Of a stretch of 64,000 bases of DNA, positions 21,971 to 33,197 are shown in pieces. The notes under the pieces were generated by a model that made no database searches, had not been told where the DNA came from, and worked only from the letters and a program-made list of their open reading frames with translations. The stretch is from Orobanche coerulescens. Its lineage: Eukaryota; Streptophyta; Magnoliopsida; Lamiales; Orobanchaceae. The first letter of the stretch is position 1. Each line of letters starts with the position of its first letter. The stretch lies in the NCBI GenBank assembly GCA_033398695.1, contig JAWKAU010000253.1:62001-126000 (forward strand). The letters run 5' to 3'. The position numbers and the translations under genes are program-made.

Positions 21971-23400
21971 CTTGACATTCGGTTGCTTGGGTTGAAGCTT
22001 TAAAGGAGTGTTATGATGGGGATGTGGATTTTGGTGAGGTTTTCATTCGGTGTAAATCGGCCCATTTGGAGAATTTACGTTGCAAGAAGGATTCCTTTTC
22101 AAAGGAAATCGCCTATGTTTGCCCAAACACCCGATTCGGGAATTATTAGTTCGGGAAGCTCACGGTGGAGGCTTGGCCGGTCATTTTGGTTCGGCTAAAA
22201 CATTGGAGGTACTTAAAGAGCATTTTCATTGGCCGAAGATGCAAGTGGATGTACACGACATAATTAATAAGTGTGTAACATGCCATATTGCTAAGAGCTC
22301 GTTCAAGCCGGGAGTATACATGCCTTTGCCGATTCCAGAAAGGCCGTGGGAAGATGTCTCAATGGACTTCATTGTTGCTTTACCTCGAACTCAACGAGTG
22401 AGAGATGCTATTATGGTTGTTGTAGACCGATTTTCGAAGATGGCTCACTTTGTGGCTTGCCACAAGACGGACGACGCAAGTAACGCCGATTTGTATTTCC
22501 AGAAATCGACGATTGCATGGGGTTCCAAAACGATTGTTTCGGATCGGGACTCAAAATTCCTTAGCTATTTTTGGAACACCTTGTGGAGAAAGGTGGGAAC
22601 CAAACTCTTTTAGCACGTCACATCATCCACAAACAGACGGCCAAACCGAGGTAACCAATCGAGCGTTGGGCACTTTACTACGTGGTCTTGTGAACAAGAC
22701 ACAAAAGGATTAGGACTTAAAACTTGCACATGCGAGTTCGCTTATAATCGTTCTCCTACTCATGCCACGGCACACTCTCCGTTCAAGTAGTTTACGGACT
22801 AAACCCGTATATGCCGTTAGATCTAATTCCATTGCCAAGTGACGAGTTAGTGCACAAGGATGCGGAATCAAAATTGAAATCGATGATGAAATTACACGAG
22901 CAAGTACGTAATCGAATCAAGGAAATAAACGAGGCTTACAAACGAAAGTCGAACAAACAAAGAAGGCCGAGATTGTTCGAAGTTGGTGATTTGGTTTGGT
23001 TGCACTTGAGGAAAGAGCGATTTCCAAGTAAACGTAAGAACAAATTAATGCCGCGAGCGGAGGGACCGTTTAAGGTAATCGCGAAAGTGAACGACAACGC
23101 TTACAAATTAGAACTACCGGGAGATTATGGGATTCATGCAACCTTTAATGTTGGGGACCTCTCGCCTTACATCGATGATGACGGAATTTCGGAATTGAGG
23201 ACAATTCCTTTCAAAGGAGGAGGAGATGATACAGAATCATTTGATATGAACGAAGAAGACGAAGTAAGGATCGATATTAATGACCTTACTACACGCCATG
23301 CACGGACTACTATGTATTTAGGCGAGAAAACGGACATAAGGCGTGGAGTATCGGTCTCGGCCCGTGTCATGCTATGCCAAGGTCGACATCCAACTCTGGG
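21971..23400 (+). pseudogene. Integrase of II-D pol and its LTR-encoded tail
   Basis: An open segment (22080-22613) contains [45 protein letters not shown] and [19 protein letters not shown] to A change or base loss gives a stop where LFSTSHHP is expected (about 22612). The C-terminal segment (22811-23611) is open through RAEGPFKVIAKVNDNAYKLE, FNVGDLSPYIDDD and then into the LTR (YLGEKTDIRRGVSVS). Confidence 0.86.
23213..23226 (+). other. Polypurine tract of II-D
   Basis: AAAGGAGGAGGAGA directly precedes TGATACAG, the 3' LTR start. Confidence 0.8.
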
Positions 23401-24430
23401 AAAAATGTTCAATATGTCGGAAAATATCCAACTCGCCGAAAATTCACCACCGCCGTGGAAAATCACCACTGCCAAGTGGCCGAGCACCGCGACCGAACCT
23501 GCCGGAAAATTCACCACCGGCCGGAAAATCACCACTGCCGAAGTGGCCGAGCACCGCCGGCCGGACCCGGCCGTGTCGTCCCAAGACGCCCGTGGCCGAA
23601 CTCGTCCGTAAATGTAAAAGCCATCGCCCACGAGGACTCGGCCGTGTTGTCAGCACGGTCGAGTCGAACTATGCCGATAAGCCGTAACCTCTTGCGACGG
23701 CCCGGCCGTGTTCGAGGACACGATCGGACCCACGCCGAACGTCCTTGTCGGCCGCGCCGTGCCGGTCACTGTCGGACGAGTCCTGTCGGATGTCCTGTCG
23801 CGCGCGCGTGCAGCGGTACACACGCCGAGTCACCGCAAGCGCGCCGTGCCGACTGTCTTGTCGCGCGCATGGCCGTGTCAAAGACACTACCGAGTCCCGC
23901 CGGCAGATTTCACCTTTTTGTATTTTCTTTTGTGTGTTTGTCTTTGCCTTGTTTTTACTCATTTTAGGGATTGTGTTTCCCTAAAATTGGCATTGTTGTT
24001 CCTTTTATGTTTTATTTGGATTATTCAAAGATTTTATAAATCTTTGAATTATTTTCTCTTATTATAGGAAGACTTGAAGTCTCCTATATATAGGCTTGTG
24101 TAAGCATTGTAACATCCATTGTATGTTGAAGAAATCTTAATACACTTGTGTTTTCTTGGTGAATGATTTTCATCAAAACCTTGGTTATAATTCGACGCAT
24201 TTTCGAGTTTTAATCGAATCGATTCTCAATAGGTCTTGAGAAAAGATTATCTTATCAAACTATAGGTCTAGTTTGATAAATCATCCATATTGTTCTTGTT
24301 TATGTAAACCGAATTGCCCTACTTTCGGTTATATCTTACGAGTGTTACACATATACGAGTGTTGTGAGTTAACAAAATATATCCGCTGCATTTTTCGGCG
24401 AATTTACGTTCATCTTAATACGTAATTCGT
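23227..24430 (+). repeat. 3' LTR of II-D (last four bases missing)
   Basis: It starts TGATACAGAATC and aligns with 5010-6212. It ends CGTAATTCGT and lacks the ATCA seen in the other copies. The next bases (CTTCTTCATG) belong to the interrupted I-A LTR. Confidence 0.91.
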
Positions 24431-24996
24431 CTTCTTCATGTCATTGTCTCCCATATCTTGTTAGGATCGGCCGAATTGGAAGCTTGCAAGAAGGAAAGAT
24501 GTGTGAAGACTTTCATCAAGAATCTTTCATGTCACTATCATGAAATAAAGACCAAGATTGCTTGGTATCTCATTGAGATTTCGGCCGATTAGGATGTGTT
24601 AGGAAGTTTTCTTTTTTTCGTTTTGTTGTATTTTCGTACGGTTGTAAACTACTATATATAGTAGTGTTCGTTGTACTTGTAATTCATCGAGAATCATAAT
24701 AAACTTTGTATTTCCTTTGAAATATACGTTGAACGAGTTCGACAAACCTTAGTTATTGTTTCGACGAGTTTCGAGATTTTAACTTTGATCAATTCTCAAA
24801 AGGTCTTGGGAAGAGATTACCCTTTTATCGAGTTATAGGTCTAGTTCGATAAAAACACACCAAACTCCGTACATCACACTACCTCACGGCCGAACACCAT
24901 CAACTTTCGGCCACCCTTAGCAAAATTCAAGTGATACTTTGTTTCTTGTTAACCTTCCGTTGTGTTTTATACGTATTACTTGCGTAATTCGTATCA
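24431..24996 (+). repeat. 3' LTR of I-A, second part
   Basis: This is the continuation of 4704-5009 after the II-D insertion. Bases 24508-24996 equal 1-489 exactly. It ends GTATCA and is followed by the inverted family III LTR. Confidence 0.92.
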
Positions 24997-25678
24997 ACAA
25001 CACTTTATACGAAATATTGAACAAGTATAAAACTGTATCGAGAAATAAACAGAATATCGAAACAGGGTATAAACAGAAGTTTTATCAAATTAGACCTATA
25101 ATTTGATAAAGTGATTTCTCCTCAAGACCTATTGAGAATCAATCAGATTAGTATTCGAAACGCGTCGAATAAAAACCAAGTTTTGATGAAAAGCATTCAC
25201 CAGGAAAAAACACAAAGTGTTCTCAATTCTTCAATATTCAATAATCTCCTATTACAACTCTACTGCCACTATTTATAGGCAAAAGTGGCCTGACAAAATA
25301 ACTTAAACTATTACAAGCTGTTCTTTAAAATAATGAAAGGATAATAAAAGGTTCTTCATGTCACTTGTTGACAAAAGTAAAAGTTGGGTCTTGTCTCCAA
25401 GTTGAAGTTTGACAGCCGCTCTTTCATATAACAAGTTGCCAAGAATCCTGCTGCCTTTATAATAAAGAAATGCTGAAAATTCTTTGTTTAGCTACCACTT
25501 GGACCTTTTCCCCCTCCCATGTTGCAACTAGCCTTAAGTTATTCCAATTCCGACAATCAAGGTAACTCCGTACCTCGTATCCGTTTTCTCGCCCAAGAAG
25601 TACGTTGGAGTGCGATCGAGGTATTTTACGTCAATTCTTACTTCATCTTCTTTGCTTGGAGTAGTCGACTTCGTATCA
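24997..25678 (-). repeat. Partial inverted LTR III (element III-x)
   Basis: On the minus strand this begins TGATACGAAGTCGAC at 25678 and matches LTR III up to its U5, where I-A is inserted. About 240 bp of its U5 should lie left of the window. Its outer end abuts integrase coding sequence of III-a exactly. The simplest reading is a minus-strand family III element, or a solo LTR, nested in III-a pol. Confidence 0.85.
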
Positions 25679-26852
25679 GCAAACCAGGCCCGGTGGGAGA
25701 ATTTTCGATACAGGAGGGCCTTCTTTTTAAGGGAAATCGTCTTTGTCTACCCAGGCACACGATTCGCGAATTGCTGATTCGAGAGGCTCATGGGGGAGGT
25801 TTGGCTGGCCACTTTGGTTCAGCCAAGACATTGGATGTGCTTAAAGAACATTTTTATTGGCCAAGGATGCAGGGGGATGTCCATAATATAATCAGTACGT
25901 GTGTGACATGCCATATTGCGAAGAGTGCGTTCAAACCAGGAATATACACACCTTTACCGATTCCGGAGAGGCCATAGGAAGATGTATCAATGGATTTCAT
26001 TGTGGCTTTACCTCGAACCCAACGAGGCAAGGATGCGATTATGGTGGTCGTCGATCGTTTTTCAAAGATGGCTCATTTTGTTCCTTGTCACAAAACCGAT
26101 GATGCGAGTAATGTTGCCTTTGTATTTCCGAGAGGTGGTGCGATTACATGGAGTTCCGAAAACTATTGTCTCGGACCGGGACTCGAAGTTTCTAAGCTAC
26201 TTTTGGAACACATTATGGAGGAAGGTGGGAACCAAGCTTTTGTTTAGTACTTCGCATCATCCTCAAACCGACGGACAAACTGAAGTAACGAATCGAACAC
26301 TGGGGACGCTGTTGCGAGGCTTGGTGAGCAAGACACAAAAGGACTGGGATCTGAAACTGGCACATGCGGAGTTTGCTTATAATCGATCTCCTACTCATGC
26401 CACTGCACACTCTCCATTTGAAGTAGTTTACGGGTTGAATCCTTACATGCCGCTAGACCTAATTCCACTACCAAGTGACGAATTGGTGCATAAGGATGCG
26501 GAGTCAAAACTAAAATCAATGATGAAATTACGAGCAGTGCGGGATCGAATCAAGGAAATAAACGAGGCGTACAAAGGAAGTCGAATAAGCAAAGAAGGCG
26601 AGACTATTCGAGGTTGGAGATTTAGTTTGGTTACATTTGAGGAAGGAGCGATTCCCGAGTAAGCGTAAGAACAAGCTAATGCCACGAGTGAGGACCATTT
26701 AAAATAATTGCGAAGGTGAATGACAATGCTTACAAGTTGGAACTTAGGGTGACTATGGAGTGCATGCTACTTTCAACATAGGTGATCTTTCTCCTTATCT
26801 TGATGATGACGGGATTGCGAATTGAGGACAATTCCTCTTAAAGGGGAGGGGA
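25679..26852 (+). pseudogene. Integrase fragment of III-a pol
   Basis: The fragment starts at [19 protein letters not shown] and reads [21 protein letters not shown] and [14 protein letters not shown], with a stop (TAG) in place of the Trp codon of [11 protein letters not shown] at 25975-25977. The core continues ([19 protein letters not shown], then [36 protein letters not shown]). Breaks lie near 26118, 26140 and 26530. The C-terminal module is at 26690-26830. The rest of pol and gag must be beyond III-x, left of the window. Confidence 0.86.
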
Positions 26853-27780
26853 TGATACGGCCGAATACTCCAAGCGAAGAAGATGAAGTAAGAATTGACG
26901 TAAAACACCTCGATCGCACTACAACCTACTTAGGCGAGAAAACAGAAACGAGGCACGGAGTTACCTTGATAGTCGGAATTGGAATAACTTAAGGCAAATT
27001 GCAACTTGGGAGGGGGAAAAGGTCCAAGTGGTAGTAATACAAAGAATTTTCAGCATTTCTTTATTATAAAGGCAGCAGGATTCTTGGCAACTTGTTGTAT
27101 GAAAAAGCGGCTGTCAGCAAACAACTTGGAGACAAAGACCCAGCTTTAACTTTTGTCAACAAGTGACCTGAAGAACCTTTTTTATTATCTTTTATTATTT
27201 TAAGACCAGCTTGTAATAGTTAAGATTATCTTGTCAGGCACCTGTCAAGCTGTTTTACCTATAAATAGGGCGAAGATGTTGTAATGAGGGGATTATTGAA
27301 TGTTGAAGAATTAAGAACACTTTGTGTTTTCCCTGGTGAATGTTTTTCATCAAAACTTGGTTTTTATTCGACGCGTTTCGAATACTAATCTGATTGATTC
27401 TCAATAGGTCTTGAGGAGAAATCACTTTATCAAATTATAGGTCTAATTTGATAAAACAACTGTTTATACCTTGTTTCGATATTCTGTTTATTTTTCGATA
27501 CAGTTTTATACTTGTTCAATATTTCGTATAAAGTATTGTTCGATCCTTCGAACGTGTTTCCTGTCTTAAATTCGCCCAACGAAGCGTCTTTGTTTGAGTC
27601 TTTTAATTTGGACCAAATTCTGTCTTGTGGTAGATCGAATTACCGCCTTCATCACTCGTCGATTATTCCGTAGCGAGCCGTTGTCACCGATTCAGCGCTT
27701 TCTTGTCGATAGATTCCGTCTTCAAAAAGTCTTCCGCTGTATCGATACCGAATTCGCCTCCCAAGTGAGAATTCGTATCA
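26853..27780 (+). repeat. 3' LTR of III-a
   Basis: It begins TGATACGGCCGAATACTCC and ends GAATTCGTATCA at 27780, directly against satellite DNA. Pol ends inside it with GVTLIVGIGIT-stop (stop at 26990-26992). It is clearly diverged from the LTRs of III-b, so III-a is an older insertion. Confidence 0.92.
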
Positions 27781-30700
27781 TTGATTCAGTCTTATTGTAG
27801 CAAGGATTTGATATAATACCTCTGATTAAGCCTTTCCTTCTGGATTAAGTCCTGTTAATAGGAGATAAGACTACGTTACATGCATTCGAGTTGACACTCT
27901 AGGAAAACTCGGGTTTATTGATCAGATTCGAGCCTTTTGTACTTAGAATTGACTATAACATCTCCGAAAATCTTTTTTTTTCTTGATTAAGTCTTGTTGT
28001 AGCAAGGATTCACTATAATACCTCTGATTAAGCCTTTACTTTTTGATTAAGTCTTGTTAATAGGAGATAAGACCACATTACATGCATCGGAACTCTATGA
28101 AAACTCGGGTTATTGAGTAGATTTGAGCCTTTGTATCCAGAATTGGCTATAACATCTCCGATTAATTGTAGCAAGGATTAGATATAATTGCTCCTATTAA
28201 GCCATTACTTCTTGATTAAGTATTGTTAATAGGAGATAAGACCATGTTACATGCATTTGAGTAGGAACTCTATGAAAACTCGAGTTTCTTGATTAGATTC
28301 GAGCCCTCTGTGCTCAGAATTACCTATAACAGGTCCGATTAATCTTTTACTTCTTGATTAAGTCTTATTGTAGCAAGGATTTGATATAATACCTCTGATT
28401 AAGCCTTTCCTTCTGGATGAAGTCTTGTTAATAGGAGATAAGACCACGTTACATGCATTCGAGTTGGAACTCTATGAAAAATCGAGTTTATTGATTAGAT
28501 TCGAGCCTTTTGTATATAGAATTGGCTATAACAGCTCCGATTAATCTTTTCTTTCTTGATTAAGTCTTGTTGTAGCAAGGATTCGCTATAATAGCTCCGA
28601 TTAAACCTTTACTTCTTGATTAAGTCTTGTTAAATGGACATAAGACTACGTTACATGCATTCGAGTCGTAACTATATGAAAACTCGGGTTTATTGATTAG
28701 ATTCGAGCCTTTTATACTTAGAATTGACTATAAAGCTCCGATTAATCTTTTCTTTCTTGATTAAGTCTTGTTGTAGCAAGGATTTGCTATAATAGCTTTG
28801 ATTAAGCCTTTACTTCTTGATTAAGTCTTGTTAAATGGACATAAGACTACGTTACATGCATTCGAGTTGGAACTCTATGAAAATCGAGTTTACTAATTAG
28901 ATTCGAGCCTTTTATACTTAGAATTGACTATAAAACTCCGATTAATCTTTTCTTTCTTGATTAAGTCTTGTTGTAATAAGAATTCGCTATAATAGCTCGA
29001 TTAAACCTTTACTTCTTGATTAAGTCTTGTTAATAGGACATAATACTACATTATATGCATTCGAGTCGGAACTCTATGAAAACTCAGGTTTATTGATTAG
29101 ATTCGAGCCTTTTGTACTCAAAATTGGCTATAACATCTCCGATTAATCTTTCACTTCTTGATTAAGTCTTGTTGTAGCAAGGATTGAATATAATAGCTCC
29201 GATTAGGCCTTTACTTCGGATTAAGTCTTTTTAATAGGAGATAAGACCACGTTACATGCATTCTAGTTGGAACTCTATGAAAATCAGTTTCTTGATTAGA
29301 TTCGATCCTTTTATACTTAGAATTGACTATAAAGCTCTGATGATTCTTTTCTTTCTTGATTAAGTCTTGTTGTAGCAAGGATTCGCTATAATAGCTCCGA
29401 TTAAGTCTTTACTTCTTGATTAAGTCTTGTTAATAGGAGATAAGACCACGTTACATGCATTCAAGTCAGAACTCTATGAAAACTCGGGTTTATTGATTAG
29501 ATTCGAATTGTACTCAAAATTGGCTATAACAGCTCCGATTAATCTTTTACTTCTTGATTAAGTCTTCTTGTAACAAGGATTGGATATAATAGCTTCGATT
29601 AAGCCTTTACTTCTTGATTAAGTATTTTTAATAGGATATAAGACCACGTTACATGCATTCGAGTCGGAACTCTATGAAAACTGGGGTTTATAGATTAGAT
29701 TCAAGCCTATTGTACTCAGAATTGGCTATAACACTTTTGAATCATCCTTTCTTTCTTAAGTCTTGTTGTAGCAAGGATTCGATATGTCGATTAAACCTTT
29801 ACTTCTTGATTAAGTCTTGATAATAGGAGATAATACCACGTTACATGCAATCAAGTCGGAACTCTATGAAAAATCGGGTTTGTAGATTAGATTCGAGCCT
29901 TTGTATCCAGAATTGGCTATAACATCTCCGATTAATTGTAGCAAGGATTGGATATAATTGCTCCTATTAAGCTATTACTTCTTGATTAAGTATTGTTAAT
30001 AGGAGATAAGACTATGTTACATGCATTCGAGTAGGAACTCTATGAAAACTCGAGTTTCTTGATTAGATTCGAGCCCTCTGTGCTCAGAATTACCTATAAC
30101 AGGTTCGATTAATCTTTTACTTCTTGATTAAGTCTTATTGTAGCAAGGATTTGATATAATACCTCTGATTAAGCCTTTCCTTATGGATTAAGTCCTGTTA
30201 ATAGGAGATAAGACTACGTTACATGCATTCGAGTTGACACTATAGGAAAACTCGGGTTTATTGATCAGATTCGAGCCTTTTGTACTTAGAATTGACTATA
30301 ACATCTCCGAAAATCTTTTCTTTCTTGATTAAGTCTTGTTGTAGCAAGGATTCACTATAATAGCTCTGATTAAGCCTTTACTTCTTGATTAAGTCTTGTT
30401 AATAGGAGATAAGACCACATTACATGCATTCGAGTCGGAACTCTATGAAAACTCGGGTTATTGAGTAGATTTGAGCCTTTGTATCCAGAATTGGCTATAA
30501 CATCTCCGATTAATTGTAGCAAGGATTAGATATAATTGCTCCTATTAAGCCATTACTTCTTGATTAAGTATTGTTAATAGGAGATAAGACCATCTTACAT
30601 GCATTTGAGTAGGAACTCTATGAAAACTCGAGTTTCTTGATTAGATTCGAGCCCTCTGTGCTCAGAATTACCTATAACAGCTCCGATTAATCTTTTACTT

Positions 30701-33197
30701 CTTGATTAAGTCTTATTGTAGCAAGGATTTGATATAATACCTCTGATTAAGCCTTTCCTTCTGGATTAAGTCTTGTTAATAGGAGATAAGACCACGTTAC
30801 ATGCATTCGAGTTGGAACTCTATGAAAAATCGAGTTTATTGATTAGATTCGAGCCTTTTGTATATAGAATTGGCTATAACAGCTCCGATTAATCTTTTCT
30901 TTCTTGATTAAGTCTTGTTGTAGCAAGGATTCGCTATAATAGCTCCGATTAAACCTTTACTTCTTGATTAAGTCTTGTTAAATGGACATAAGACTACGTT
31001 ATATGCATTCGAGTCGTAACTATATGAAAACTCGGGTTTATTGATTAGATTCGAGCCTTTTATACTTAGAACTGACTATAAAGCTCCGATTAATCTTTTC
31101 TTTCTTGATTAAGTCTTGTTGTAGCAAGGATTTGCTATAATAGCTTTGATTAAGCCTTTACTTCTTGATTAAGTCTTGCTAAATGGACATAAGACTACGT
31201 TACATGCATTCGAGTTGGAACTCTATGAAAAATCGGGTTTACTAATTAGATTCGAGCATTTTATACTTAGAATTGACTATAAAACTCCGATTAATCTTTT
31301 CTTTCTTGATTAAGTCTTGTTGTAATAAGAATTCGCTATAATAGCTCCAGTTAAACCTTTACTTCTTGATTAAGTCTTGTTAATAGGACATAATACTACA
31401 TTATATGCATTCGTCGGAACTCTATGAAAACTCGTGTTTATTGATTAGATTCGAGCCTTTTGTACTCAAAATTGGCTATAACATCTCCGATTAATCTTTC
31501 ACTTCTTGATTAAGTCTTGTTGTAGCAAGGATTGAATATAATAGCTCCGATTAGGCCTTTACTTGGATAAGTCTTGTTAATAGGAGATAAGACCACGTTA
31601 CATGCATTCGTGTTGGAACTCTATGAAAATCGGGTTTCTTGATTAGATTCGAGCCTTTTATACTTAGAATTGACTATAAAGCTCCGATTATTCTTTTCTT
31701 TCTTGATTAAGTCTTGTTGTAGCAAGGATTCGCTATAATAGCTCCGATTAAGTCTTTACTTCTTGATTAAATCTTGTTAATAGGAGATAAGACCACGTTA
31801 CATGCATTCAAGTCAGAACTCTATGAAAACTCGGGTTTATTGATTAGATTCGAATTGTACTCAAAATTGGCTATAACAGCTCCGATTAATCTTTTACTTC
31901 TTGATTAAGTCTTCTTGTAACAAGGATTGGATATAGTAGCTTCGATTAAGCCTTTACTTCTTGATTAAGTATTTTTAATAGGATATAAGACCACGTTACA
32001 TGCATTCGAGTCGGAACTCTATGAAAACTGGGGTTTATAGATTAGATTCAAGCCTATTGTACTCAGAATTGGCTATAACACTTTTGAATCATCCTTTCTT
32101 TCTTAAGTCTTGTTGTAGCAAGGATTCGATATGTCGATTAAACCTTTACTTCTTGATTAAGTCTTGATAATAGGAGATAATACCACGTTACATGCAATCA
32201 AGTCCGAACTCTATGAAAAATGGGGTTTGTAGATTAGATTCGAGCCTTTTGTACTCAGAATTAGCTATAAGAGCTCCGATACATCTTTTACTTCTTGATT
32301 AAGTCTTGTTGTTGCAAGGATTCGCAATAATAGCTTCGATTAAGCCTTTACTGGATTAAGTCTTGTTAATAGGAGATAAGACCATGTTACATGCATTCGA
32401 GTTGGAACTCTATGAAAATCGGGTTTATTGATAAGATTCGAGCCTTTTGTACTTAGAATTAACTATAACATCTCCAATAATCTTTTCTTTCTTGATTAAG
32501 TCTTGTTGTAGCAAGGATTCACTATAATAGCTCGATTAAGCCTTTACTTCTTGACTAAGTCTTGTTAATAGGAGATAAGACCACATTACATGCATTCGAG
32601 TCTAACTCTATGAAAACTCGGGTTATTGAGTAGATTTGAGCCTTTGTATCGAATTGGCTATAACATCTCCGATTAATTGTAGCAAGGATTGGATATAATT
32701 GCTCCTATTAAGCTATTACTTCTTGATTAAGTATTGTTAATAGGAGATAAGACTATGTTACATGCATTCGAGTAGGAACTCTATGAAAAATCGAGTTTCT
32801 TGATTAGATTCGAGCCCTCTGTGCTCAGAATTACCTATAACAGGTCCGATTAATCTTTTACTTCTTGATTAAGTCTTATTGTAGCAAGGATTTGATATAA
32901 TACATCTGAATAAGCCTTTCCTTCGGATTAAGTCACATTAATAGGAGATAAGACTACGTTACATGCATTCGAGTTGGAACTCTAGGAAAACTCGGGTTTA
33001 TTGATCAGATTCGAGCCTTTTGTACTTAGAATTGACTATAACATCTCCGAAAATCTTTTCTTTCTTGATTAAGTCTTGTTGTAGCAAGGATTCACTATAA
33101 TAGCTCTGATTAAGCCTTTACTTCTTGATTAAGTCTTGTTAATAGGAGATAAGACCACATTACATGCATTCGAGTCGGAACTCTATGAAAACTCGGG

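Larger units (their letters stand above)
5010..24430 (+). mobile_element. Ty3/gypsy element II-D (family II), host of I-B and II-C
   Basis: This element has a 1.2-kb LTR at each end in direct orientation (5010-6212 and 23227-24430). Without its two inserts its own length is about 6.65 kb. Its pieces are 5010-7196, 13260-13641 and 20343-24430. I-B split its gag just after the zinc knuckle, and II-C split it after the protease. The target in I-A was probably CTTTC. At the right end the terminal ATCA of the LTR and one base of the duplication are missing. Confidence 0.9.
1..24996 (+). mobile_element. Ty3/gypsy element I-A (family I), interrupted by II-D
   Basis: This family I LTR retrotransposon starts inside its 5' LTR at the window edge. 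Its own sequence is 1-5009 plus about 24431-24996; the middle is the inserted element II-D. Order: LTR, primer site, gag, protease, RT, RNase H, integrase, polypurine tract, LTR. The visible 5' LTR (1-489) and the matching end of the 3' LTR (24508-24996) are identical base for base, so the insertion is recent. The bases after the 3' LTR (ACAAC, 24997-25001) are the expected target duplication; its partner lies left of the window. I-A sits inside an inverted family III LTR. Confidence 0.9.

Noticed and set aside
27594..27800. 68-codon open frame at the end of LTR III
   Set aside because: It crosses from the LTR into satellite and matches nothing recognisable.
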